The position numbers were made by a program, and so were the translations under genes. Positions 45,204 through 54,201 of a stretch of DNA of 54,249 nucleotides are shown piece after piece. Origin of the DNA: Flavobacteriales bacterium. GTDB lineage: Bacteria > Bacteroidota > Bacteroidia > Flavobacteriales > Flavobacteriaceae. The DNA is taken from NCBI GenBank assembly GCA_013205245.1, contig JABMNH010000010.1:1-54249 (forward strand). The letters run 5' to 3'. Each line of letters starts with the position of its first letter. Position 1 is the stretch's first letter. Below the pieces are notes generated by a model. That model saw nothing but the letters and a program-made list of their open reading frames with translations, did no database searches and was not told where the DNA came from.

Positions 45204-47879
45204 ATGCGAAATTTATTATTAATAAGCTTAATTTGTTTATCTACTTTCCAATTTATAACAGCCCAAAATCAGACAAATAAAACGCTAAAAAGAATTTATA
45301 CCACCAACTCTTTGGGTCAAGAAAAAGCACCTGTTATTGATGGTAAATTAGATGATGCTAGTTGGGGCAATGTTGCATGGGGTAAAGATTTTATTGAAAA
45401 TGATCCAGACGAAAACACACCACCAACTTATCAAACACAATTCAAAATACTTTACGACGCCAAATATTTATATATAGGCATTCGCTCTTTTGATGCAGAA
45501 CCAGCTAAAATTGAAAAACGATTGTCGCGTAGAGATGGATTTGAAGGTGATAGGGTAACTGTTAATTTTGATAGTTATAACGATAAAAGAACAGGGTTCT
45601 CATTTACATTAACCGCAGCCAACGTTAAAGGAGAAGAATTTATTTCTAATAATGGAAATAATTGGGATGAAAGTTGGAACCCTATTTGGTACACAGCTAC
45701 TTCTATTGATGATAAAGGATGGGTTGCCGAGTTTAAGATTCCATTAAGTCAATTACGTTTTGGAAAAGCAAAGGAACAGGTTTGGGGTTTACAAGTTATT
45801 CGTCAATTTTTTAGAAATGATGAACGTTCAGGTTGGCAACGCATTCCTAAAGATGCGCCAGGTTGGGTAAGTGAATTTGGAGAACTGCACGGCTTAAAAA
45901 ATATAGAGCCTCAAAAACAATTAGAAATTCAACCTTTTACGGTAAGTCAATATAAATTTTTTCCTAAGGAAGCCGGTAATCCTTTTAGAGATGGTAAAGA
46001 TTTTAAAGTAACAGCAGGTTTAGATGCTAAAATTGGCATTACAAATAACTTAACATTAGACTTAACCGTAAACCCAGATTTTGGTCAAGTAGAAGCAGAC
46101 CCTGCAGCCATTTCTTTAGATGGTTTCGAAATATTTTTTAATGAGCAAAGACCCTTTTTTGTAGAAAATAAAAATATTTTCGATTTTAGGTTTGGTAATA
46201 ATCAAGATAACATATTTTTTTCAAGACGTATTGGTCGCAGTCCTCAAGGTTACCCAGATACAGCATCGGGTGAGTTTGTAAATCAACCACAAAACTCAAC
46301 TATTTTAGGTGCTGCAAAATTTAGTGGCAAAACTAAAAATGGCTGGTCTATTGGCATTTTAGAAAGTATGACGGCAAAAGAATTTGCCGAAATAGATAAT
46401 AATGGCAATCGTAGAGAAGAATTGGTAGAACCTTTTACCAATTATTTTGTGGGACGTTTGCAGAAAGATTTCAATAATAAAAACACATATATTGGCGGTA
46501 TTTTTACATCCACAAATAGAAAAATAGAAGGCAATTTAGATTTTTTACGAAAAGCGGCTTATACAGGTGGTTTAGATTTTAAACACCAGTGGAGAAATAG
46601 AAAATATTATATTGAAGCTAATGTTGTTGTGAGTCAGGTTAGTGGGAGCGAGACAGCAATTGCAAATACACAAAAATCTTTAACACATTTATTTCAACGG
46701 GTAGATGCCAGTCATGTAAAATTTGATCCAAACAGAACATCGCTTACGGGTACTGGCGGAAAATTTGAATTTGGTAAATCTAGTGGTGGCAATTGGAATT
46801 ATGATGCTGGTTTTGTGTGGCGCTCTCCAGAATTAGAATTGAATGATATTGGATTTCTCCGTCAAGCGGATGACATACGTCAATATGCTTTTGTTGGCTA
46901 TCAAACACTGAAACCTTTTGGTAAATTTAGACGTATATATGCTAATTTCTCACAATTTTCGACCTATGATTTTGATGGTAATTATAATAGAATTGAATAT
47001 TCAATAAGAGGAAATATAAATTTTAAAAATAATTGGGGTACAGAGTTTGGGTTTATTCATAAACCCCGTATTTATAGCAATACAATTTTACGAGGGGGAC
47101 CTCGATTCCGTTTCTCGAGAGAGAATATTAATTTTTTCTTTGTGGGATCAGATTCACGTAAAAAATTTAGATTTCAAGCAGGATATGTCTATTCGCATGC
47201 CAAACAAAATAATTTTTCTTTTTTAAGTGTCGAAACAGACTTTACGTACCAACCTTTAAATTCTTTAAAGATTTCAATCAGTCCAGAATTTTCTAAAAAC
47301 CCAAGCAAGACGCAATATGTAAGCGAAGTTAGTTTTAATGGTACACCAAGGTATATTAATGCAGAAATAGAGCAGCAAACCCTAAGCAGTTCTATCCGAA
47401 TAAACTATACTATTAATCCCAATTTAACTATTCAGTATTACGGACAACCTTTTATATTTAGAGCCCGATATAAAAACTTTAATTACATCACAAATCCTAT
47501 TGCCGATAATTTATACGATCGTTTTGAATTATTTGACGACAATCAAATTTCTTTTGATGGGGACAATTACCTAGTTGATGAAGATAGAAATGGCAGCACA
47601 GATTATACCATTGGTAACCCCGATCTTTCTTTTGTGCAATTTCGCTCGAATTTGGTAGTGCGTTGGGAATATACTCCAGGGTCCGAAATTTTCTTTGTAT
47701 GGTCTCAAGGCAACACAGGTTTACAAGATCCAAAGGACCATTTGTTTAGAAGTTTGCACAATCAGGTTTTTAAAGAAAAGCCAGAAAACACTTTTCTCAT
47801 TAAAATGACATATAGGTTTTTTAAAGTAAAAACATTAGCTACTGTACAATTTCTGGATTGGGATAAAAAGCACCAATAG
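45204..47879 (+). CDS. DUF5916-type outer-membrane protein with CBM9-like domain
   Basis: An 891-residue secreted protein. The signal is MRNLLLISLICLSTFQFITAQ. A carbohydrate-binding-family-9-like beta-sandwich follows (about 35-225: APVIDGKLDDASWGNVAWGKDFIENDPDE, ILYDAKYLYIGIRSFD, GWVAEFKIPLSQLRFG). The rest (about 240-891) is the DUF5916 region, with many strand-like repeats and the family-typical LTVNPDFGQVEADPAAISLDGFEIFFNEQRPFFVEN near 290-325; this is probably an outer-membrane barrel. Function is unknown; a role in surface binding or processing is inferred from the domain only. The 3' end overlaps the convergent DUF3179 gene by 41 bases. The 249-base gap before it holds the rplM promoter and otherwise AT-rich sequence. 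Confidence 0.85.
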   Translation: MRNLLLISLICLSTFQFITAQNQTNKTLKRIYTTNSLGQEKAPVIDGKLDDASWGNVAWGKDFIENDPDENTPPTYQTQFKILYDAKYLYIGIRSFDAEPAKIEKRLSRRDGFEGDRVTVNFDSYNDKRTGFSFTLTAANVKGEEFISNNGNNWDESWNPIWYTATSIDDKGWVAEFKIPLSQLRFGKAKEQVWGLQVIRQFFRNDERSGWQRIPKDAPGWVSEFGELHGLKNIEPQKQLEIQPFTVSQYKFFPKEAGNPFRDGKDFKVTAGLDAKIGITNNLTLDLTVNPDFGQVEADPAAISLDGFEIFFNEQRPFFVENKNIFDFRFGNNQDNIFFSRRIGRSPQGYPDTASGEFVNQPQNSTILGAAKFSGKTKNGWSIGILESMTAKEFAEIDNNGNRREELVEPFTNYFVGRLQKDFNNKNTYIGGIFTSTNRKIEGNLDFLRKAAYTGGLDFKHQWRNRKYYIEANVVVSQVSGSETAIANTQKSLTHLFQRVDASHVKFDPNRTSLTGTGGKFEFGKSSGGNWNYDAGFVWRSPELELNDIGFLRQADDIRQYAFVGYQTLKPFGKFRRIYANFSQFSTYDFDGNYNRIEYSIRGNINFKNNWGTEFGFIHKPRIYSNTILRGGPRFRFSRENINFFFVGSDSRKKFRFQAGYVYSHAKQNNFSFLSVETDFTYQPLNSLKISISPEFSKNPSKTQYVSEVSFNGTPRYINAEIEQQTLSSSIRINYTINPNLTIQYYGQPFIFRARYKNFNYITNPIADNLYDRFELFDDNQISFDGDNYLVDEDRNGSTDYTIGNPDLSFVQFRSNLVVRWEYTPGSEIFFVWSQGNTGLQDPKDHLFRSLHNQVFKEKPENTFLIKMTYRFFKVKTLATVQFLDWDKKHQ

Positions 47880-48990
47880 CAAACCAATAACTAACTACAG
47901 ATTTTGTAATTCTTAACTGATTTCCCATTTTAGGACCAGAAATAGCTTTACCAAAAACATTCCATTCGGTACCTTCACTGTCAGTAAAAAAGCCTTCGGA
48001 ATCTGTAAAGCTAAAAGTATAAGTTAAAGCAGCCTGATTTGGCGTTAATTCGAATGAATTAATTAAATTTTCGTTACCCACTATTAGATAATCTTCACCT
48101 TCAAATGTTTGTTTTAAAGCTTTTCCACCAGTGAAACCTGAGAAACGAAATACAATAGATTTGGCCGGATTGTTAGAATTAGCCTCGCCCATTAAAGCAT
48201 AAACACGTTCTTTGTTAGGTAGATTGTTATTTAAAGGAGATACAGGGAATAGTAGAAAGTTTTGATTTGTAAGGTAATCGCCGTAAGGATAAATATTATA
48301 ACTTCTAGAAAAACCAGTGTCTGTAGTTAATATTTGTGTGTTTGGATACAATGTTTTCCAAGTTTTCCAATTTGTTTCTACGACATCTCTTAATTCAGGT
48401 TTATTTCCTTTTAATTTGCCATGAATAGCTTGCACGCGTAATTGTGACCAATAAGTGTCTGTGTCTCTATCATACATAATTAAATTATTATTATATAATA
48501 AACCAGAAACACCAAAAGAAGTTACTTTTCCAGCAGCAACACTTTTCCAAGCAAAAGAAGTACCTGTTAATGGGCAAAAAGAAATTGTAGTACTTTCTAG
48601 GCCAAATTTATCATTTACAATTTCATGCCAGTTTAAAATAAAATGAGGATAAGCTTTAACCACACCATTTTTAACGATACCAATTACTAAGTCATCATCT
48701 TTAATAAAGCTGGGATCAATATCAGCTACATTTGCAAAAACAGGATTGTCTAAAGAAGGAATGCCATCTTTACCAGGGCCACCATCTCTAACTTCATTGG
48801 CTGGTACAAGCCAATCTAGTAAAGTACCACCAGAATTATTATCTGTTCCAGAACCATCACCTGTACTAGATCCGTCACCTGTTCCTGTATCAGAACCGCT
48901 ATTATCAACATTGGTAAGTGGGCTTCCGCCACCATTGCCACAAGAAATCACTACCATTGCAGCAAACACTATTAAAAGAATTTTTTTCAT
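47839..48990 (-). CDS. DUF3179 lipoprotein, copy A
   Basis: A secreted lipoprotein of about 383 residues. The start at ATG 48990 gives MKKILLIVFAAMVVISCGNGG, a lipobox ISC with Cys17; the longer frame adds an unlikely N-terminus. A Gly/Ser/Asp/Thr-rich low-complexity linker follows (about 18-57), then the DUF3179 domain: HFILNWHEIVND, SFCPLTGTSFAW with a conserved Cys, LLYNNNLIMYDRDTDTYWSQL, ISGPKMGNQLRI and SYWFAIGAFYPN. It is clearly paralogous to the next gene upstream (long shared stretches such as KTWKTLYPN and SPLNNxLPNKERVYA). No enzymatic role is known to me. The gene lies 43 bases after copy B and overlaps the DUF5916 gene by 41 bases. Confidence 0.85.
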   Translation of the reverse strand: MKKILLIVFAAMVVISCGNGGGSPLTNVDNSGSDTGTGDGSSTGDGSGTDNNSGGTLLDWLVPANEVRDGGPGKDGIPSLDNPVFANVADIDPSFIKDDDLVIGIVKNGVVKAYPHFILNWHEIVNDKFGLESTTISFCPLTGTSFAWKSVAAGKVTSFGVSGLLYNNNLIMYDRDTDTYWSQLRVQAIHGKLKGNKPELRDVVETNWKTWKTLYPNTQILTTDTGFSRSYNIYPYGDYLTNQNFLLFPVSPLNNNLPNKERVYALMGEANSNNPAKSIVFRFSGFTGGKALKQTFEGEDYLIVGNENLINSFELTPNQAALTYTFSFTDSEGFFTDSEGTEWNVFGKAISGPKMGNQLRITKSVVSYWFAIGAFYPNPEIVQ

Positions 48991-49033
48991 AATTTTCAAT
49001 TTTAACATATTATTAATTTTAAAGAGCATTTAA

Positions 49034-50161
49034 TTAATCAGTACTAATAATAGGATTAGGATAGAATGCTGCAACAGCAAACCAATAACTTACAACAGAC
49101 TTTGCCCCTTTTAAAACTTCGCCAGTTCTTGGGCCAGAAATCGCTTTTCCAAAAATGCTCCAAATATTTCCCTCATCATCTGTAAAAAAATCTAAAGGGT
49201 TATTTGAATTATAAGAAAAATTTAATAATTTTTGACTTGAATTTAACTCGAAAGAATTAATAAGCTTTCCATTACCTACAACTAGATAATTTTTTGTGTC
49301 AAAATTTTGCTTTAAGGCTTTTCCATTTTGAAAATTTTGAAAACGATAAACAATAGATTCTGAATCTGATAAAACGGCATATACGCGTTCCTTATTAGGT
49401 AAGGCATTGTTTAACGGTGATAGAGGGAAATAGAAAAAGTTTTGTTTATCTAAGTAATTTCCGTAAGGGTAAACGTTATAACTTCTATCAAATCCTGTGT
49501 CTTTTGACAATACTTTTGAGTTGGGGTAAAGTGTTTTCCACGTTTTCCAATCTGTTTCTACAACATTACTTAAATTAAGCCTTTCTCTTATTAACGAACC
49601 ATTTATAGCTTGTAATTTTAATTGAGACCATTTTGTACCTGTTCTTCTATCATATAAAATTAAATTATTATTATATAATAAACCTGATTCACCAAATGTT
49701 GTTTCCTTACCTCCCGATTTACTTTCAAAAGCAAAAGCAGTACCTGTTAAAGGACAATATGATATTGTAATTGGATCTCCATTAAAATCGTCATTTACAT
49801 TTTCATGCCAATTTAAAATAGTATAGGGGTAAGCCCTAGTATCACCATTTTTTATGATACCAACAACTAAATCATCATTTTTTAAATAATTGTTTTTGCT
49901 AGAACTTACACTTGTAAAAACAGGGTTGTCAATAGAAGGAATCCCATCTTTTCCAGTCCCGCCATCTACTACTTCGCTAAATGGAATTAACCAACCAGGG
50001 GCGTTACTTGTTAATCCACCATTACCATTATCTGCATCAGTATCAGACCCATTATTATCACCAGATGATAAGTTATTATTAATAGCAGAGATATTATTGC
50101 CGCCACCGCTACATGATATAAAAATTACAGTTAAAATTGTTATTAAAAATATTTTTTTCAT
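49034..50161 (-). CDS. DUF3179 lipoprotein, copy B
   Basis: A 375-residue lipoprotein: MKKIFLITILTVIFISCSGGG with lipobox ISC (Cys17), an Asn/Asp/Ser/Gly-rich linker (about 18-55), then the DUF3179 domain with TILNWHENVND, SYCPLTGTAFAF, LLYNNNLILYDRRTGTKWSQLK, AISGPRTGE and SYWFAVAAFYPN. It starts 5 bases after the barrel protein gene and is followed by copy A, so all three are one operon. The copies share most of the domain but differ in the linker and at several surface loops, suggesting an older tandem duplication with divergence. Confidence 0.85.
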   Translation of the reverse strand: MKKIFLITILTVIFISCSGGGNNISAINNNLSSGDNNGSDTDADNGNGGLTSNAPGWLIPFSEVVDGGTGKDGIPSIDNPVFTSVSSSKNNYLKNDDLVVGIIKNGDTRAYPYTILNWHENVNDDFNGDPITISYCPLTGTAFAFESKSGGKETTFGESGLLYNNNLILYDRRTGTKWSQLKLQAINGSLIRERLNLSNVVETDWKTWKTLYPNSKVLSKDTGFDRSYNVYPYGNYLDKQNFFYFPLSPLNNALPNKERVYAVLSDSESIVYRFQNFQNGKALKQNFDTKNYLVVGNGKLINSFELNSSQKLLNFSYNSNNPLDFFTDDEGNIWSIFGKAISGPRTGEVLKGAKSVVSYWFAVAAFYPNPIISTD

Positions 50162-50166
50162 AATAA

Positions 50167-51138
50167 TTAATTTATTTTTAAAACTTTAATTTTTGGATTA
50201 ATTTTAAATAGAAAACCTACGGTTAGTCTATAAGTTGGTGTAAGTTGTGTGCCTTGTACATTGCTAAAAATAGGCAACTCGGCTTTAGTAGAATAAATTA
50301 AATTTGGCGTAATATTAATGCCAAAACTAGGAATTAAACTTACCCAATCACCACCAGTATTTTCTATGTCAGACCCCCCTACTTTGTCTTGTTGAACATT
50401 TCTATATTTAAGAGAAATACCTGGAAAAGATTTAGTTTTAAGCATAAAAAATTGATCAGAAATTCCAATAAAAGATTGAAATTCATTACCGAATTTATAA
50501 TGTAAACTACCAAAATAGGTGTTGTTAGTGCCCGTTTGTCTGTAAACAAATCTTGTAAAAGCATTAAAGGTTGGTCTAAAATTAAAAGTTTTAGAAATAA
50601 GAGACCAATAAATAATATCTAAAGCATTACTTCCAGGCTGTAAATCGTCGCCCAATGTGAGACCTTGGCTATTTTTTTTGGTTGAAGACCCTAAAGGTAT
50701 CTTTGTGCCAATACCCAAATTTAAATTGGTGTTTTTGGCTAACAAATCTTTGAAATTGTATTTAAACAATAACACAGCATCGCCAATACCTGAGGTTAAA
50801 TCGAGGTTTTCATTGCCAAATTGTGTAATAAGTCGCCGTTGATTCACCCAAGTAAACATACCTTCTACAGAGAACCTATCTGAAATAGCATAATCGGCAT
50901 TAACTAAAACAGAATGAGTTATTCTAAGTCTAGCGTCATCATCTAATTTAGTATCACGAAAATTTAAAGTATTTAAATTGTTATGATCATATTGGACGCC
51001 AAATTGCATCACCCCTTTTGATGCACTTGTAAGACCTATGCTATTAGAAAGTGGAATGCCCCCAGAACAACATGTCTGAGAATAAATAAAAGGGAGATTA
51101 ATAAAAAGAATAAATACTAAAGATATGTATAACTTCAT
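50167..51138 (-). CDS. Outer-membrane beta-barrel-like protein with N-terminal Cys-Cys
   Basis: A 323-residue secreted protein. The signal peptide is MKLYISLVFILFINLPFIYS, giving a mature N-terminus QTCCSGGIPLSNSIGL. The Cys-Cys pair sits 3 residues after the likely cleavage site. The remainder is a regular alternation of strand-like segments with aromatic residues (for example MQFGVQYDHNNL, VNADYAISDRFSVEGMFTWV, NLNLGIGTKIPLGSS), ending LTVGFLFKINPKIKVLKIN, consistent with a 12-16 strand barrel. It is first of an operon with two DUF3179 lipoproteins. No family name is certain; a transporter-like outer-membrane protein is the best guess. Confidence 0.72.
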   Translation of the reverse strand: MKLYISLVFILFINLPFIYSQTCCSGGIPLSNSIGLTSASKGVMQFGVQYDHNNLNTLNFRDTKLDDDARLRITHSVLVNADYAISDRFSVEGMFTWVNQRRLITQFGNENLDLTSGIGDAVLLFKYNFKDLLAKNTNLNLGIGTKIPLGSSTKKNSQGLTLGDDLQPGSNALDIIYWSLISKTFNFRPTFNAFTRFVYRQTGTNNTYFGSLHYKFGNEFQSFIGISDQFFMLKTKSFPGISLKYRNVQQDKVGGSDIENTGGDWVSLIPSFGINITPNLIYSTKAELPIFSNVQGTQLTPTYRLTVGFLFKINPKIKVLKIN

Positions 51139-51209
51139 AATTCATATTTGGTGATTATAAAGTCGAAACAAAATATTTTTCCTTACAGGGCCATAATTTT
51201 AGTGTGGGT

Positions 51210-54038
51210 TTAATGTGCCTCTAACCAATTATTCCCTGTGCCAATATCAACAATTAAAGGAATGCTTAATTTGTAAGCGTTTTCCATTTCATGTTTAATG
51301 ATGGTAGTTAATTGGTCTAACTCTGGTTTATAGACGTCAAAAATGAGTTCATCATGTACTTGTAAAAGCATTTTAGATTGGTGCTTTTCCTCAATTAAAC
51401 GCTTATCAATATTTATCATGGCAATTTTAATAATATCGGCAGCGCTTCCTTGAATTGGGGCATTTACCGCATTGCGCTCATCGGCTGCGCGGACAATTGA
51501 ATTATGAGAATTTATATTTTTTAAATACCGACGTCTGCCAAGCAAAGTTTCTACATAACCGTGTTCTTTGGCAAAATCTATTTGATTGCTGATAAAGGTT
51601 TTTAAAGTGGGGTATGTTTGATAATAAGCTTCAATCAAGTCTTTAGATTCTGTGCGACTTAAATTGGTTTGTTGGCTTAAACCGAAAGCCGAAACACCAT
51701 AAATGATGCCGAAATTTACAGTTTTAGCATGGCTTCTTTGTTGCTGTGTCACTTCGTTTAAAGGCACATTAAATACATTAGCAGCAGTAGCTTTATGAAT
51801 ATCTTCGCCATTTAAAAATGATTCTTTCATGGCTGTATCGCCACTCATTTCGGCTATGAGGCGTAATTCGATTTGAGAATAATCGGCGGCAAGCAAAATA
51901 TGATTTTCATCTCTTGGGATAAAAGCTTTTCTAACCTGTTTGCCACGCTCTGTACGGATGGGGATATTCTGTAAATTAGGACTGATAGAACTCAATCTTC
52001 CTGTAGCAGCAACGGTTTGGGCAAAAGTGGTGTGAATGCGTTTTGTGTTTGGATTTACCTCATTTGGTAAAGCGTCAACATAAGTGTTTTGTAATTTTAT
52101 GAGGCCACGCCAATTTAAAATATCTGCAACAATAGGGTGTGTTGTTGCTAGTTTTGACAAGACTTCTTCGCCTGTTGCGTATTGGCCTGTTTTAGTTTTT
52201 TTTGGTTTGTCAACTAATTTTAAATTCTCAAACAAAACAATGCCCAATTGTTTTGGAGAGGCCAAATTAAAATCTTCGCCAGCTGTTTCAAAAATAGATT
52301 TTTCTAGAGCGCTAATATCTGTTTGTAATTCGGCAGAAAGCGATTTTAAATAAGCGATATCTAATTTCACACCTTCTAATTCCATCTTAGCTAAAACAGG
52401 TAAGAGCTTTATTTCGATATTTTTATAGAGTTTTAAAAGGTTGTGGTCTTCAAGCTCTTTTTCTAAAATTGGCTGAAGCTGAAAAAAAAGAGACGCTTCT
52501 TCTGTACAAAAATCGGCTTGTTGTGTAAGGCTTAAATCGCTTAGGTTTTTCTGAGTTTTACCTTTGCCCAAAAGTTGTGATTCTTGGGCCAAACTGTAAT
52601 TTAAATAATGCGCGGCCAAAATTTCTTTATCATGACGCACATCTGGATTTATAAGATAATGTGCAATTTTAATATCAAATAAAGATCCTTTTAAATTGAG
52701 ATTATAATAAGCCAAGAGTTTTGTTAAAAACTTAAGGTCTTGCCCAATTTTTAGAATTTCTAAAGATTCAAAAAAGGGTTTGAAAATATTTAAAATAGTT
52801 GTGGCTTCGTTTGTGTTTTGAGGCAGATTTATATAGTACCCTTTGTTAGCCTCAAAACTAAAAGAGATGGCAACACATTTTTTTTGAAGCGCATTTTCAT
52901 CTGCTGTTTTAATTGAAATGGCTACAGTTTTTTGCTGTAAAAGTTTGCTTAAAAGCAATTGTCTGGCCAAAGCTGTATCTACATATTGATAAAAATGCGG
53001 ATTGGTTTTTTGCGTGTCTAAATCGTCAGCGGCAGCAAAAGAAAATAAATCTAATTGCGCTGTAGCTGATTTTGTAATGGTGTTAGAAACCACTGTTTCC
53101 TTACTGATTTCTGGAGTTTTTTGAGAATCGGCACTTATAGGTTCGGTCTTAGGTACACCAAATATTTTAACAAACTGCTCTGCCATGCGCCTAAATTCTA
53201 ATTCTTGAAAAATTGTAGAAACTTTGTCAAAATTAGGTTGCGACATTTTAAAATTTTCTTCGTGAAAAGTCACAGGGCAATCTAGCATTATAGTGGCTAA
53301 TTTTTTAGAAAGCATGCCCAATTCTTTATTGGCTTCAATTTTTTCGCCAAGCTTTCCTTTTATCTCATGCGCATTGGCAAGTAAATTTTCCATACTGCCA
53401 TATTCTTTAAGAAATTTCTTAGCTGTTTTTTCGCCCACACCAGGCAAACCAGGAATGTTGTCTGAAGCATCGCCCATCATGCCAAGAAAATCTATAACCT
53501 GTAAAGGATCTTCAATTTCAAAACGTTCTTTTACTTTATCTACACCCCAAATTTCAATGCCATTTCCCATACGGGCAGGTTTGTACATAAAAATATTTTC
53601 TGAAACCAATTGCGCAAAATCCTTGTCTGGTGTAACCATAAAAGTTTGATACCCTTCTTTTTCGGCTTGTTTGGCGAGTGTTCCTATAAGATCATCGGCT
53701 TCAAAGCCAGCTTCTTCAATTATGGGAATTTCCATAGCTTCAAGAATTTTATGAATATAAGGTATCGCTAAGCGGATAGCTTCTGGTGTTTCTTGGCGAT
53801 TTGCTTTGTAGGCTGCAAAATCTTCGGTTCTAGCAGCCGAGCCTCCTTTGTCGAAAGCTACAGCAAGATGGTCTGGTTTTTCACGTTTTATAACATCTAA
53901 TAATGAATTCATAAAACCTAAAATAGCCGATGTATCCATACCTTTTGAATTTATTCTTGGGTTTTTAATTAAGGCATAATAACCACGAAAAATTAAAGCA
54001 AAGGCATCTATTAAAAACAATCTTTTTTTGGTATTCAT
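51210..54038 (-). CDS. polA: DNA polymerase I
   Basis: Fills gaps and removes RNA primers. The 942 residues have a 5'-3' exonuclease domain (about 1-290, with FEADDLIGTLA near 112-122 and GDASDNIPGLPGVGEKTA near 189-206), a 3'-5' exonuclease-like domain (about 340-530) and a polymerase domain (about 540-942). The latter has DYSQIELR at 719-726 with a catalytic Asp, RSHAKTVNFGIIYG at 768-781 (Phe776 in the O-helix) and VHDEL with the second catalytic Asp at 896. The exonuclease-domain acidic residues needed for proofreading appear replaced (Ser375, Lys377, Leu438, Ser516), so this is probably a non-proofreading enzyme, as in Taq polymerase. Confidence 0.96.
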   Translation of the reverse strand: MNTKKRLFLIDAFALIFRGYYALIKNPRINSKGMDTSAILGFMNSLLDVIKREKPDHLAVAFDKGGSAARTEDFAAYKANRQETPEAIRLAIPYIHKILEAMEIPIIEEAGFEADDLIGTLAKQAEKEGYQTFMVTPDKDFAQLVSENIFMYKPARMGNGIEIWGVDKVKERFEIEDPLQVIDFLGMMGDASDNIPGLPGVGEKTAKKFLKEYGSMENLLANAHEIKGKLGEKIEANKELGMLSKKLATIMLDCPVTFHEENFKMSQPNFDKVSTIFQELEFRRMAEQFVKIFGVPKTEPISADSQKTPEISKETVVSNTITKSATAQLDLFSFAAADDLDTQKTNPHFYQYVDTALARQLLLSKLLQQKTVAISIKTADENALQKKCVAISFSFEANKGYYINLPQNTNEATTILNIFKPFFESLEILKIGQDLKFLTKLLAYYNLNLKGSLFDIKIAHYLINPDVRHDKEILAAHYLNYSLAQESQLLGKGKTQKNLSDLSLTQQADFCTEEASLFFQLQPILEKELEDHNLLKLYKNIEIKLLPVLAKMELEGVKLDIAYLKSLSAELQTDISALEKSIFETAGEDFNLASPKQLGIVLFENLKLVDKPKKTKTGQYATGEEVLSKLATTHPIVADILNWRGLIKLQNTYVDALPNEVNPNTKRIHTTFAQTVAATGRLSSISPNLQNIPIRTERGKQVRKAFIPRDENHILLAADYSQIELRLIAEMSGDTAMKESFLNGEDIHKATAANVFNVPLNEVTQQQRSHAKTVNFGIIYGVSAFGLSQQTNLSRTESKDLIEAYYQTYPTLKTFISNQIDFAKEHGYVETLLGRRRYLKNINSHNSIVRAADERNAVNAPIQGSAADIIKIAMINIDKRLIEEKHQSKMLLQVHDELIFDVYKPELDQLTTIIKHEMENAYKLSIPLIVDIGTGNNWLEAH

Positions 54039-54151
54039 CGGTATTTAAAAAGTGAAAATTCGGGTCTAAGATAAACTTTTTTTTAGGATTAAAAAGGAGA
54101 TATTCTTACACTAAAGTTTTACTAAGTTCAATTAATAAGTGCAACAGTTAA

Positions 54152-54183
54152 CAAATATCGGAAAGTTAACTTTCCGATATTTG
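54152..54183. repeat. 32-bp perfect palindrome next to the IS30 start
   Basis: Left half CAAATATCGGAAAGTT and right half AACTTTCCGATATTTG are exact reverse complements with no loop. It ends 18 bases before the transposase ATG and lies between polA and the transposase. It could be an IS end, a transcription-blocking stem-loop or a target palindrome. Confidence 0.8.
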
Positions 54184-54201
54184 AAAAAAAACTGATTGCC
54201 G

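Noticed and set aside
47497..47733. Minus-strand 78-codon frame inside the DUF5916 gene
   Set aside because: It lies wholly within the strongly supported plus-strand gene and shows no family pattern.
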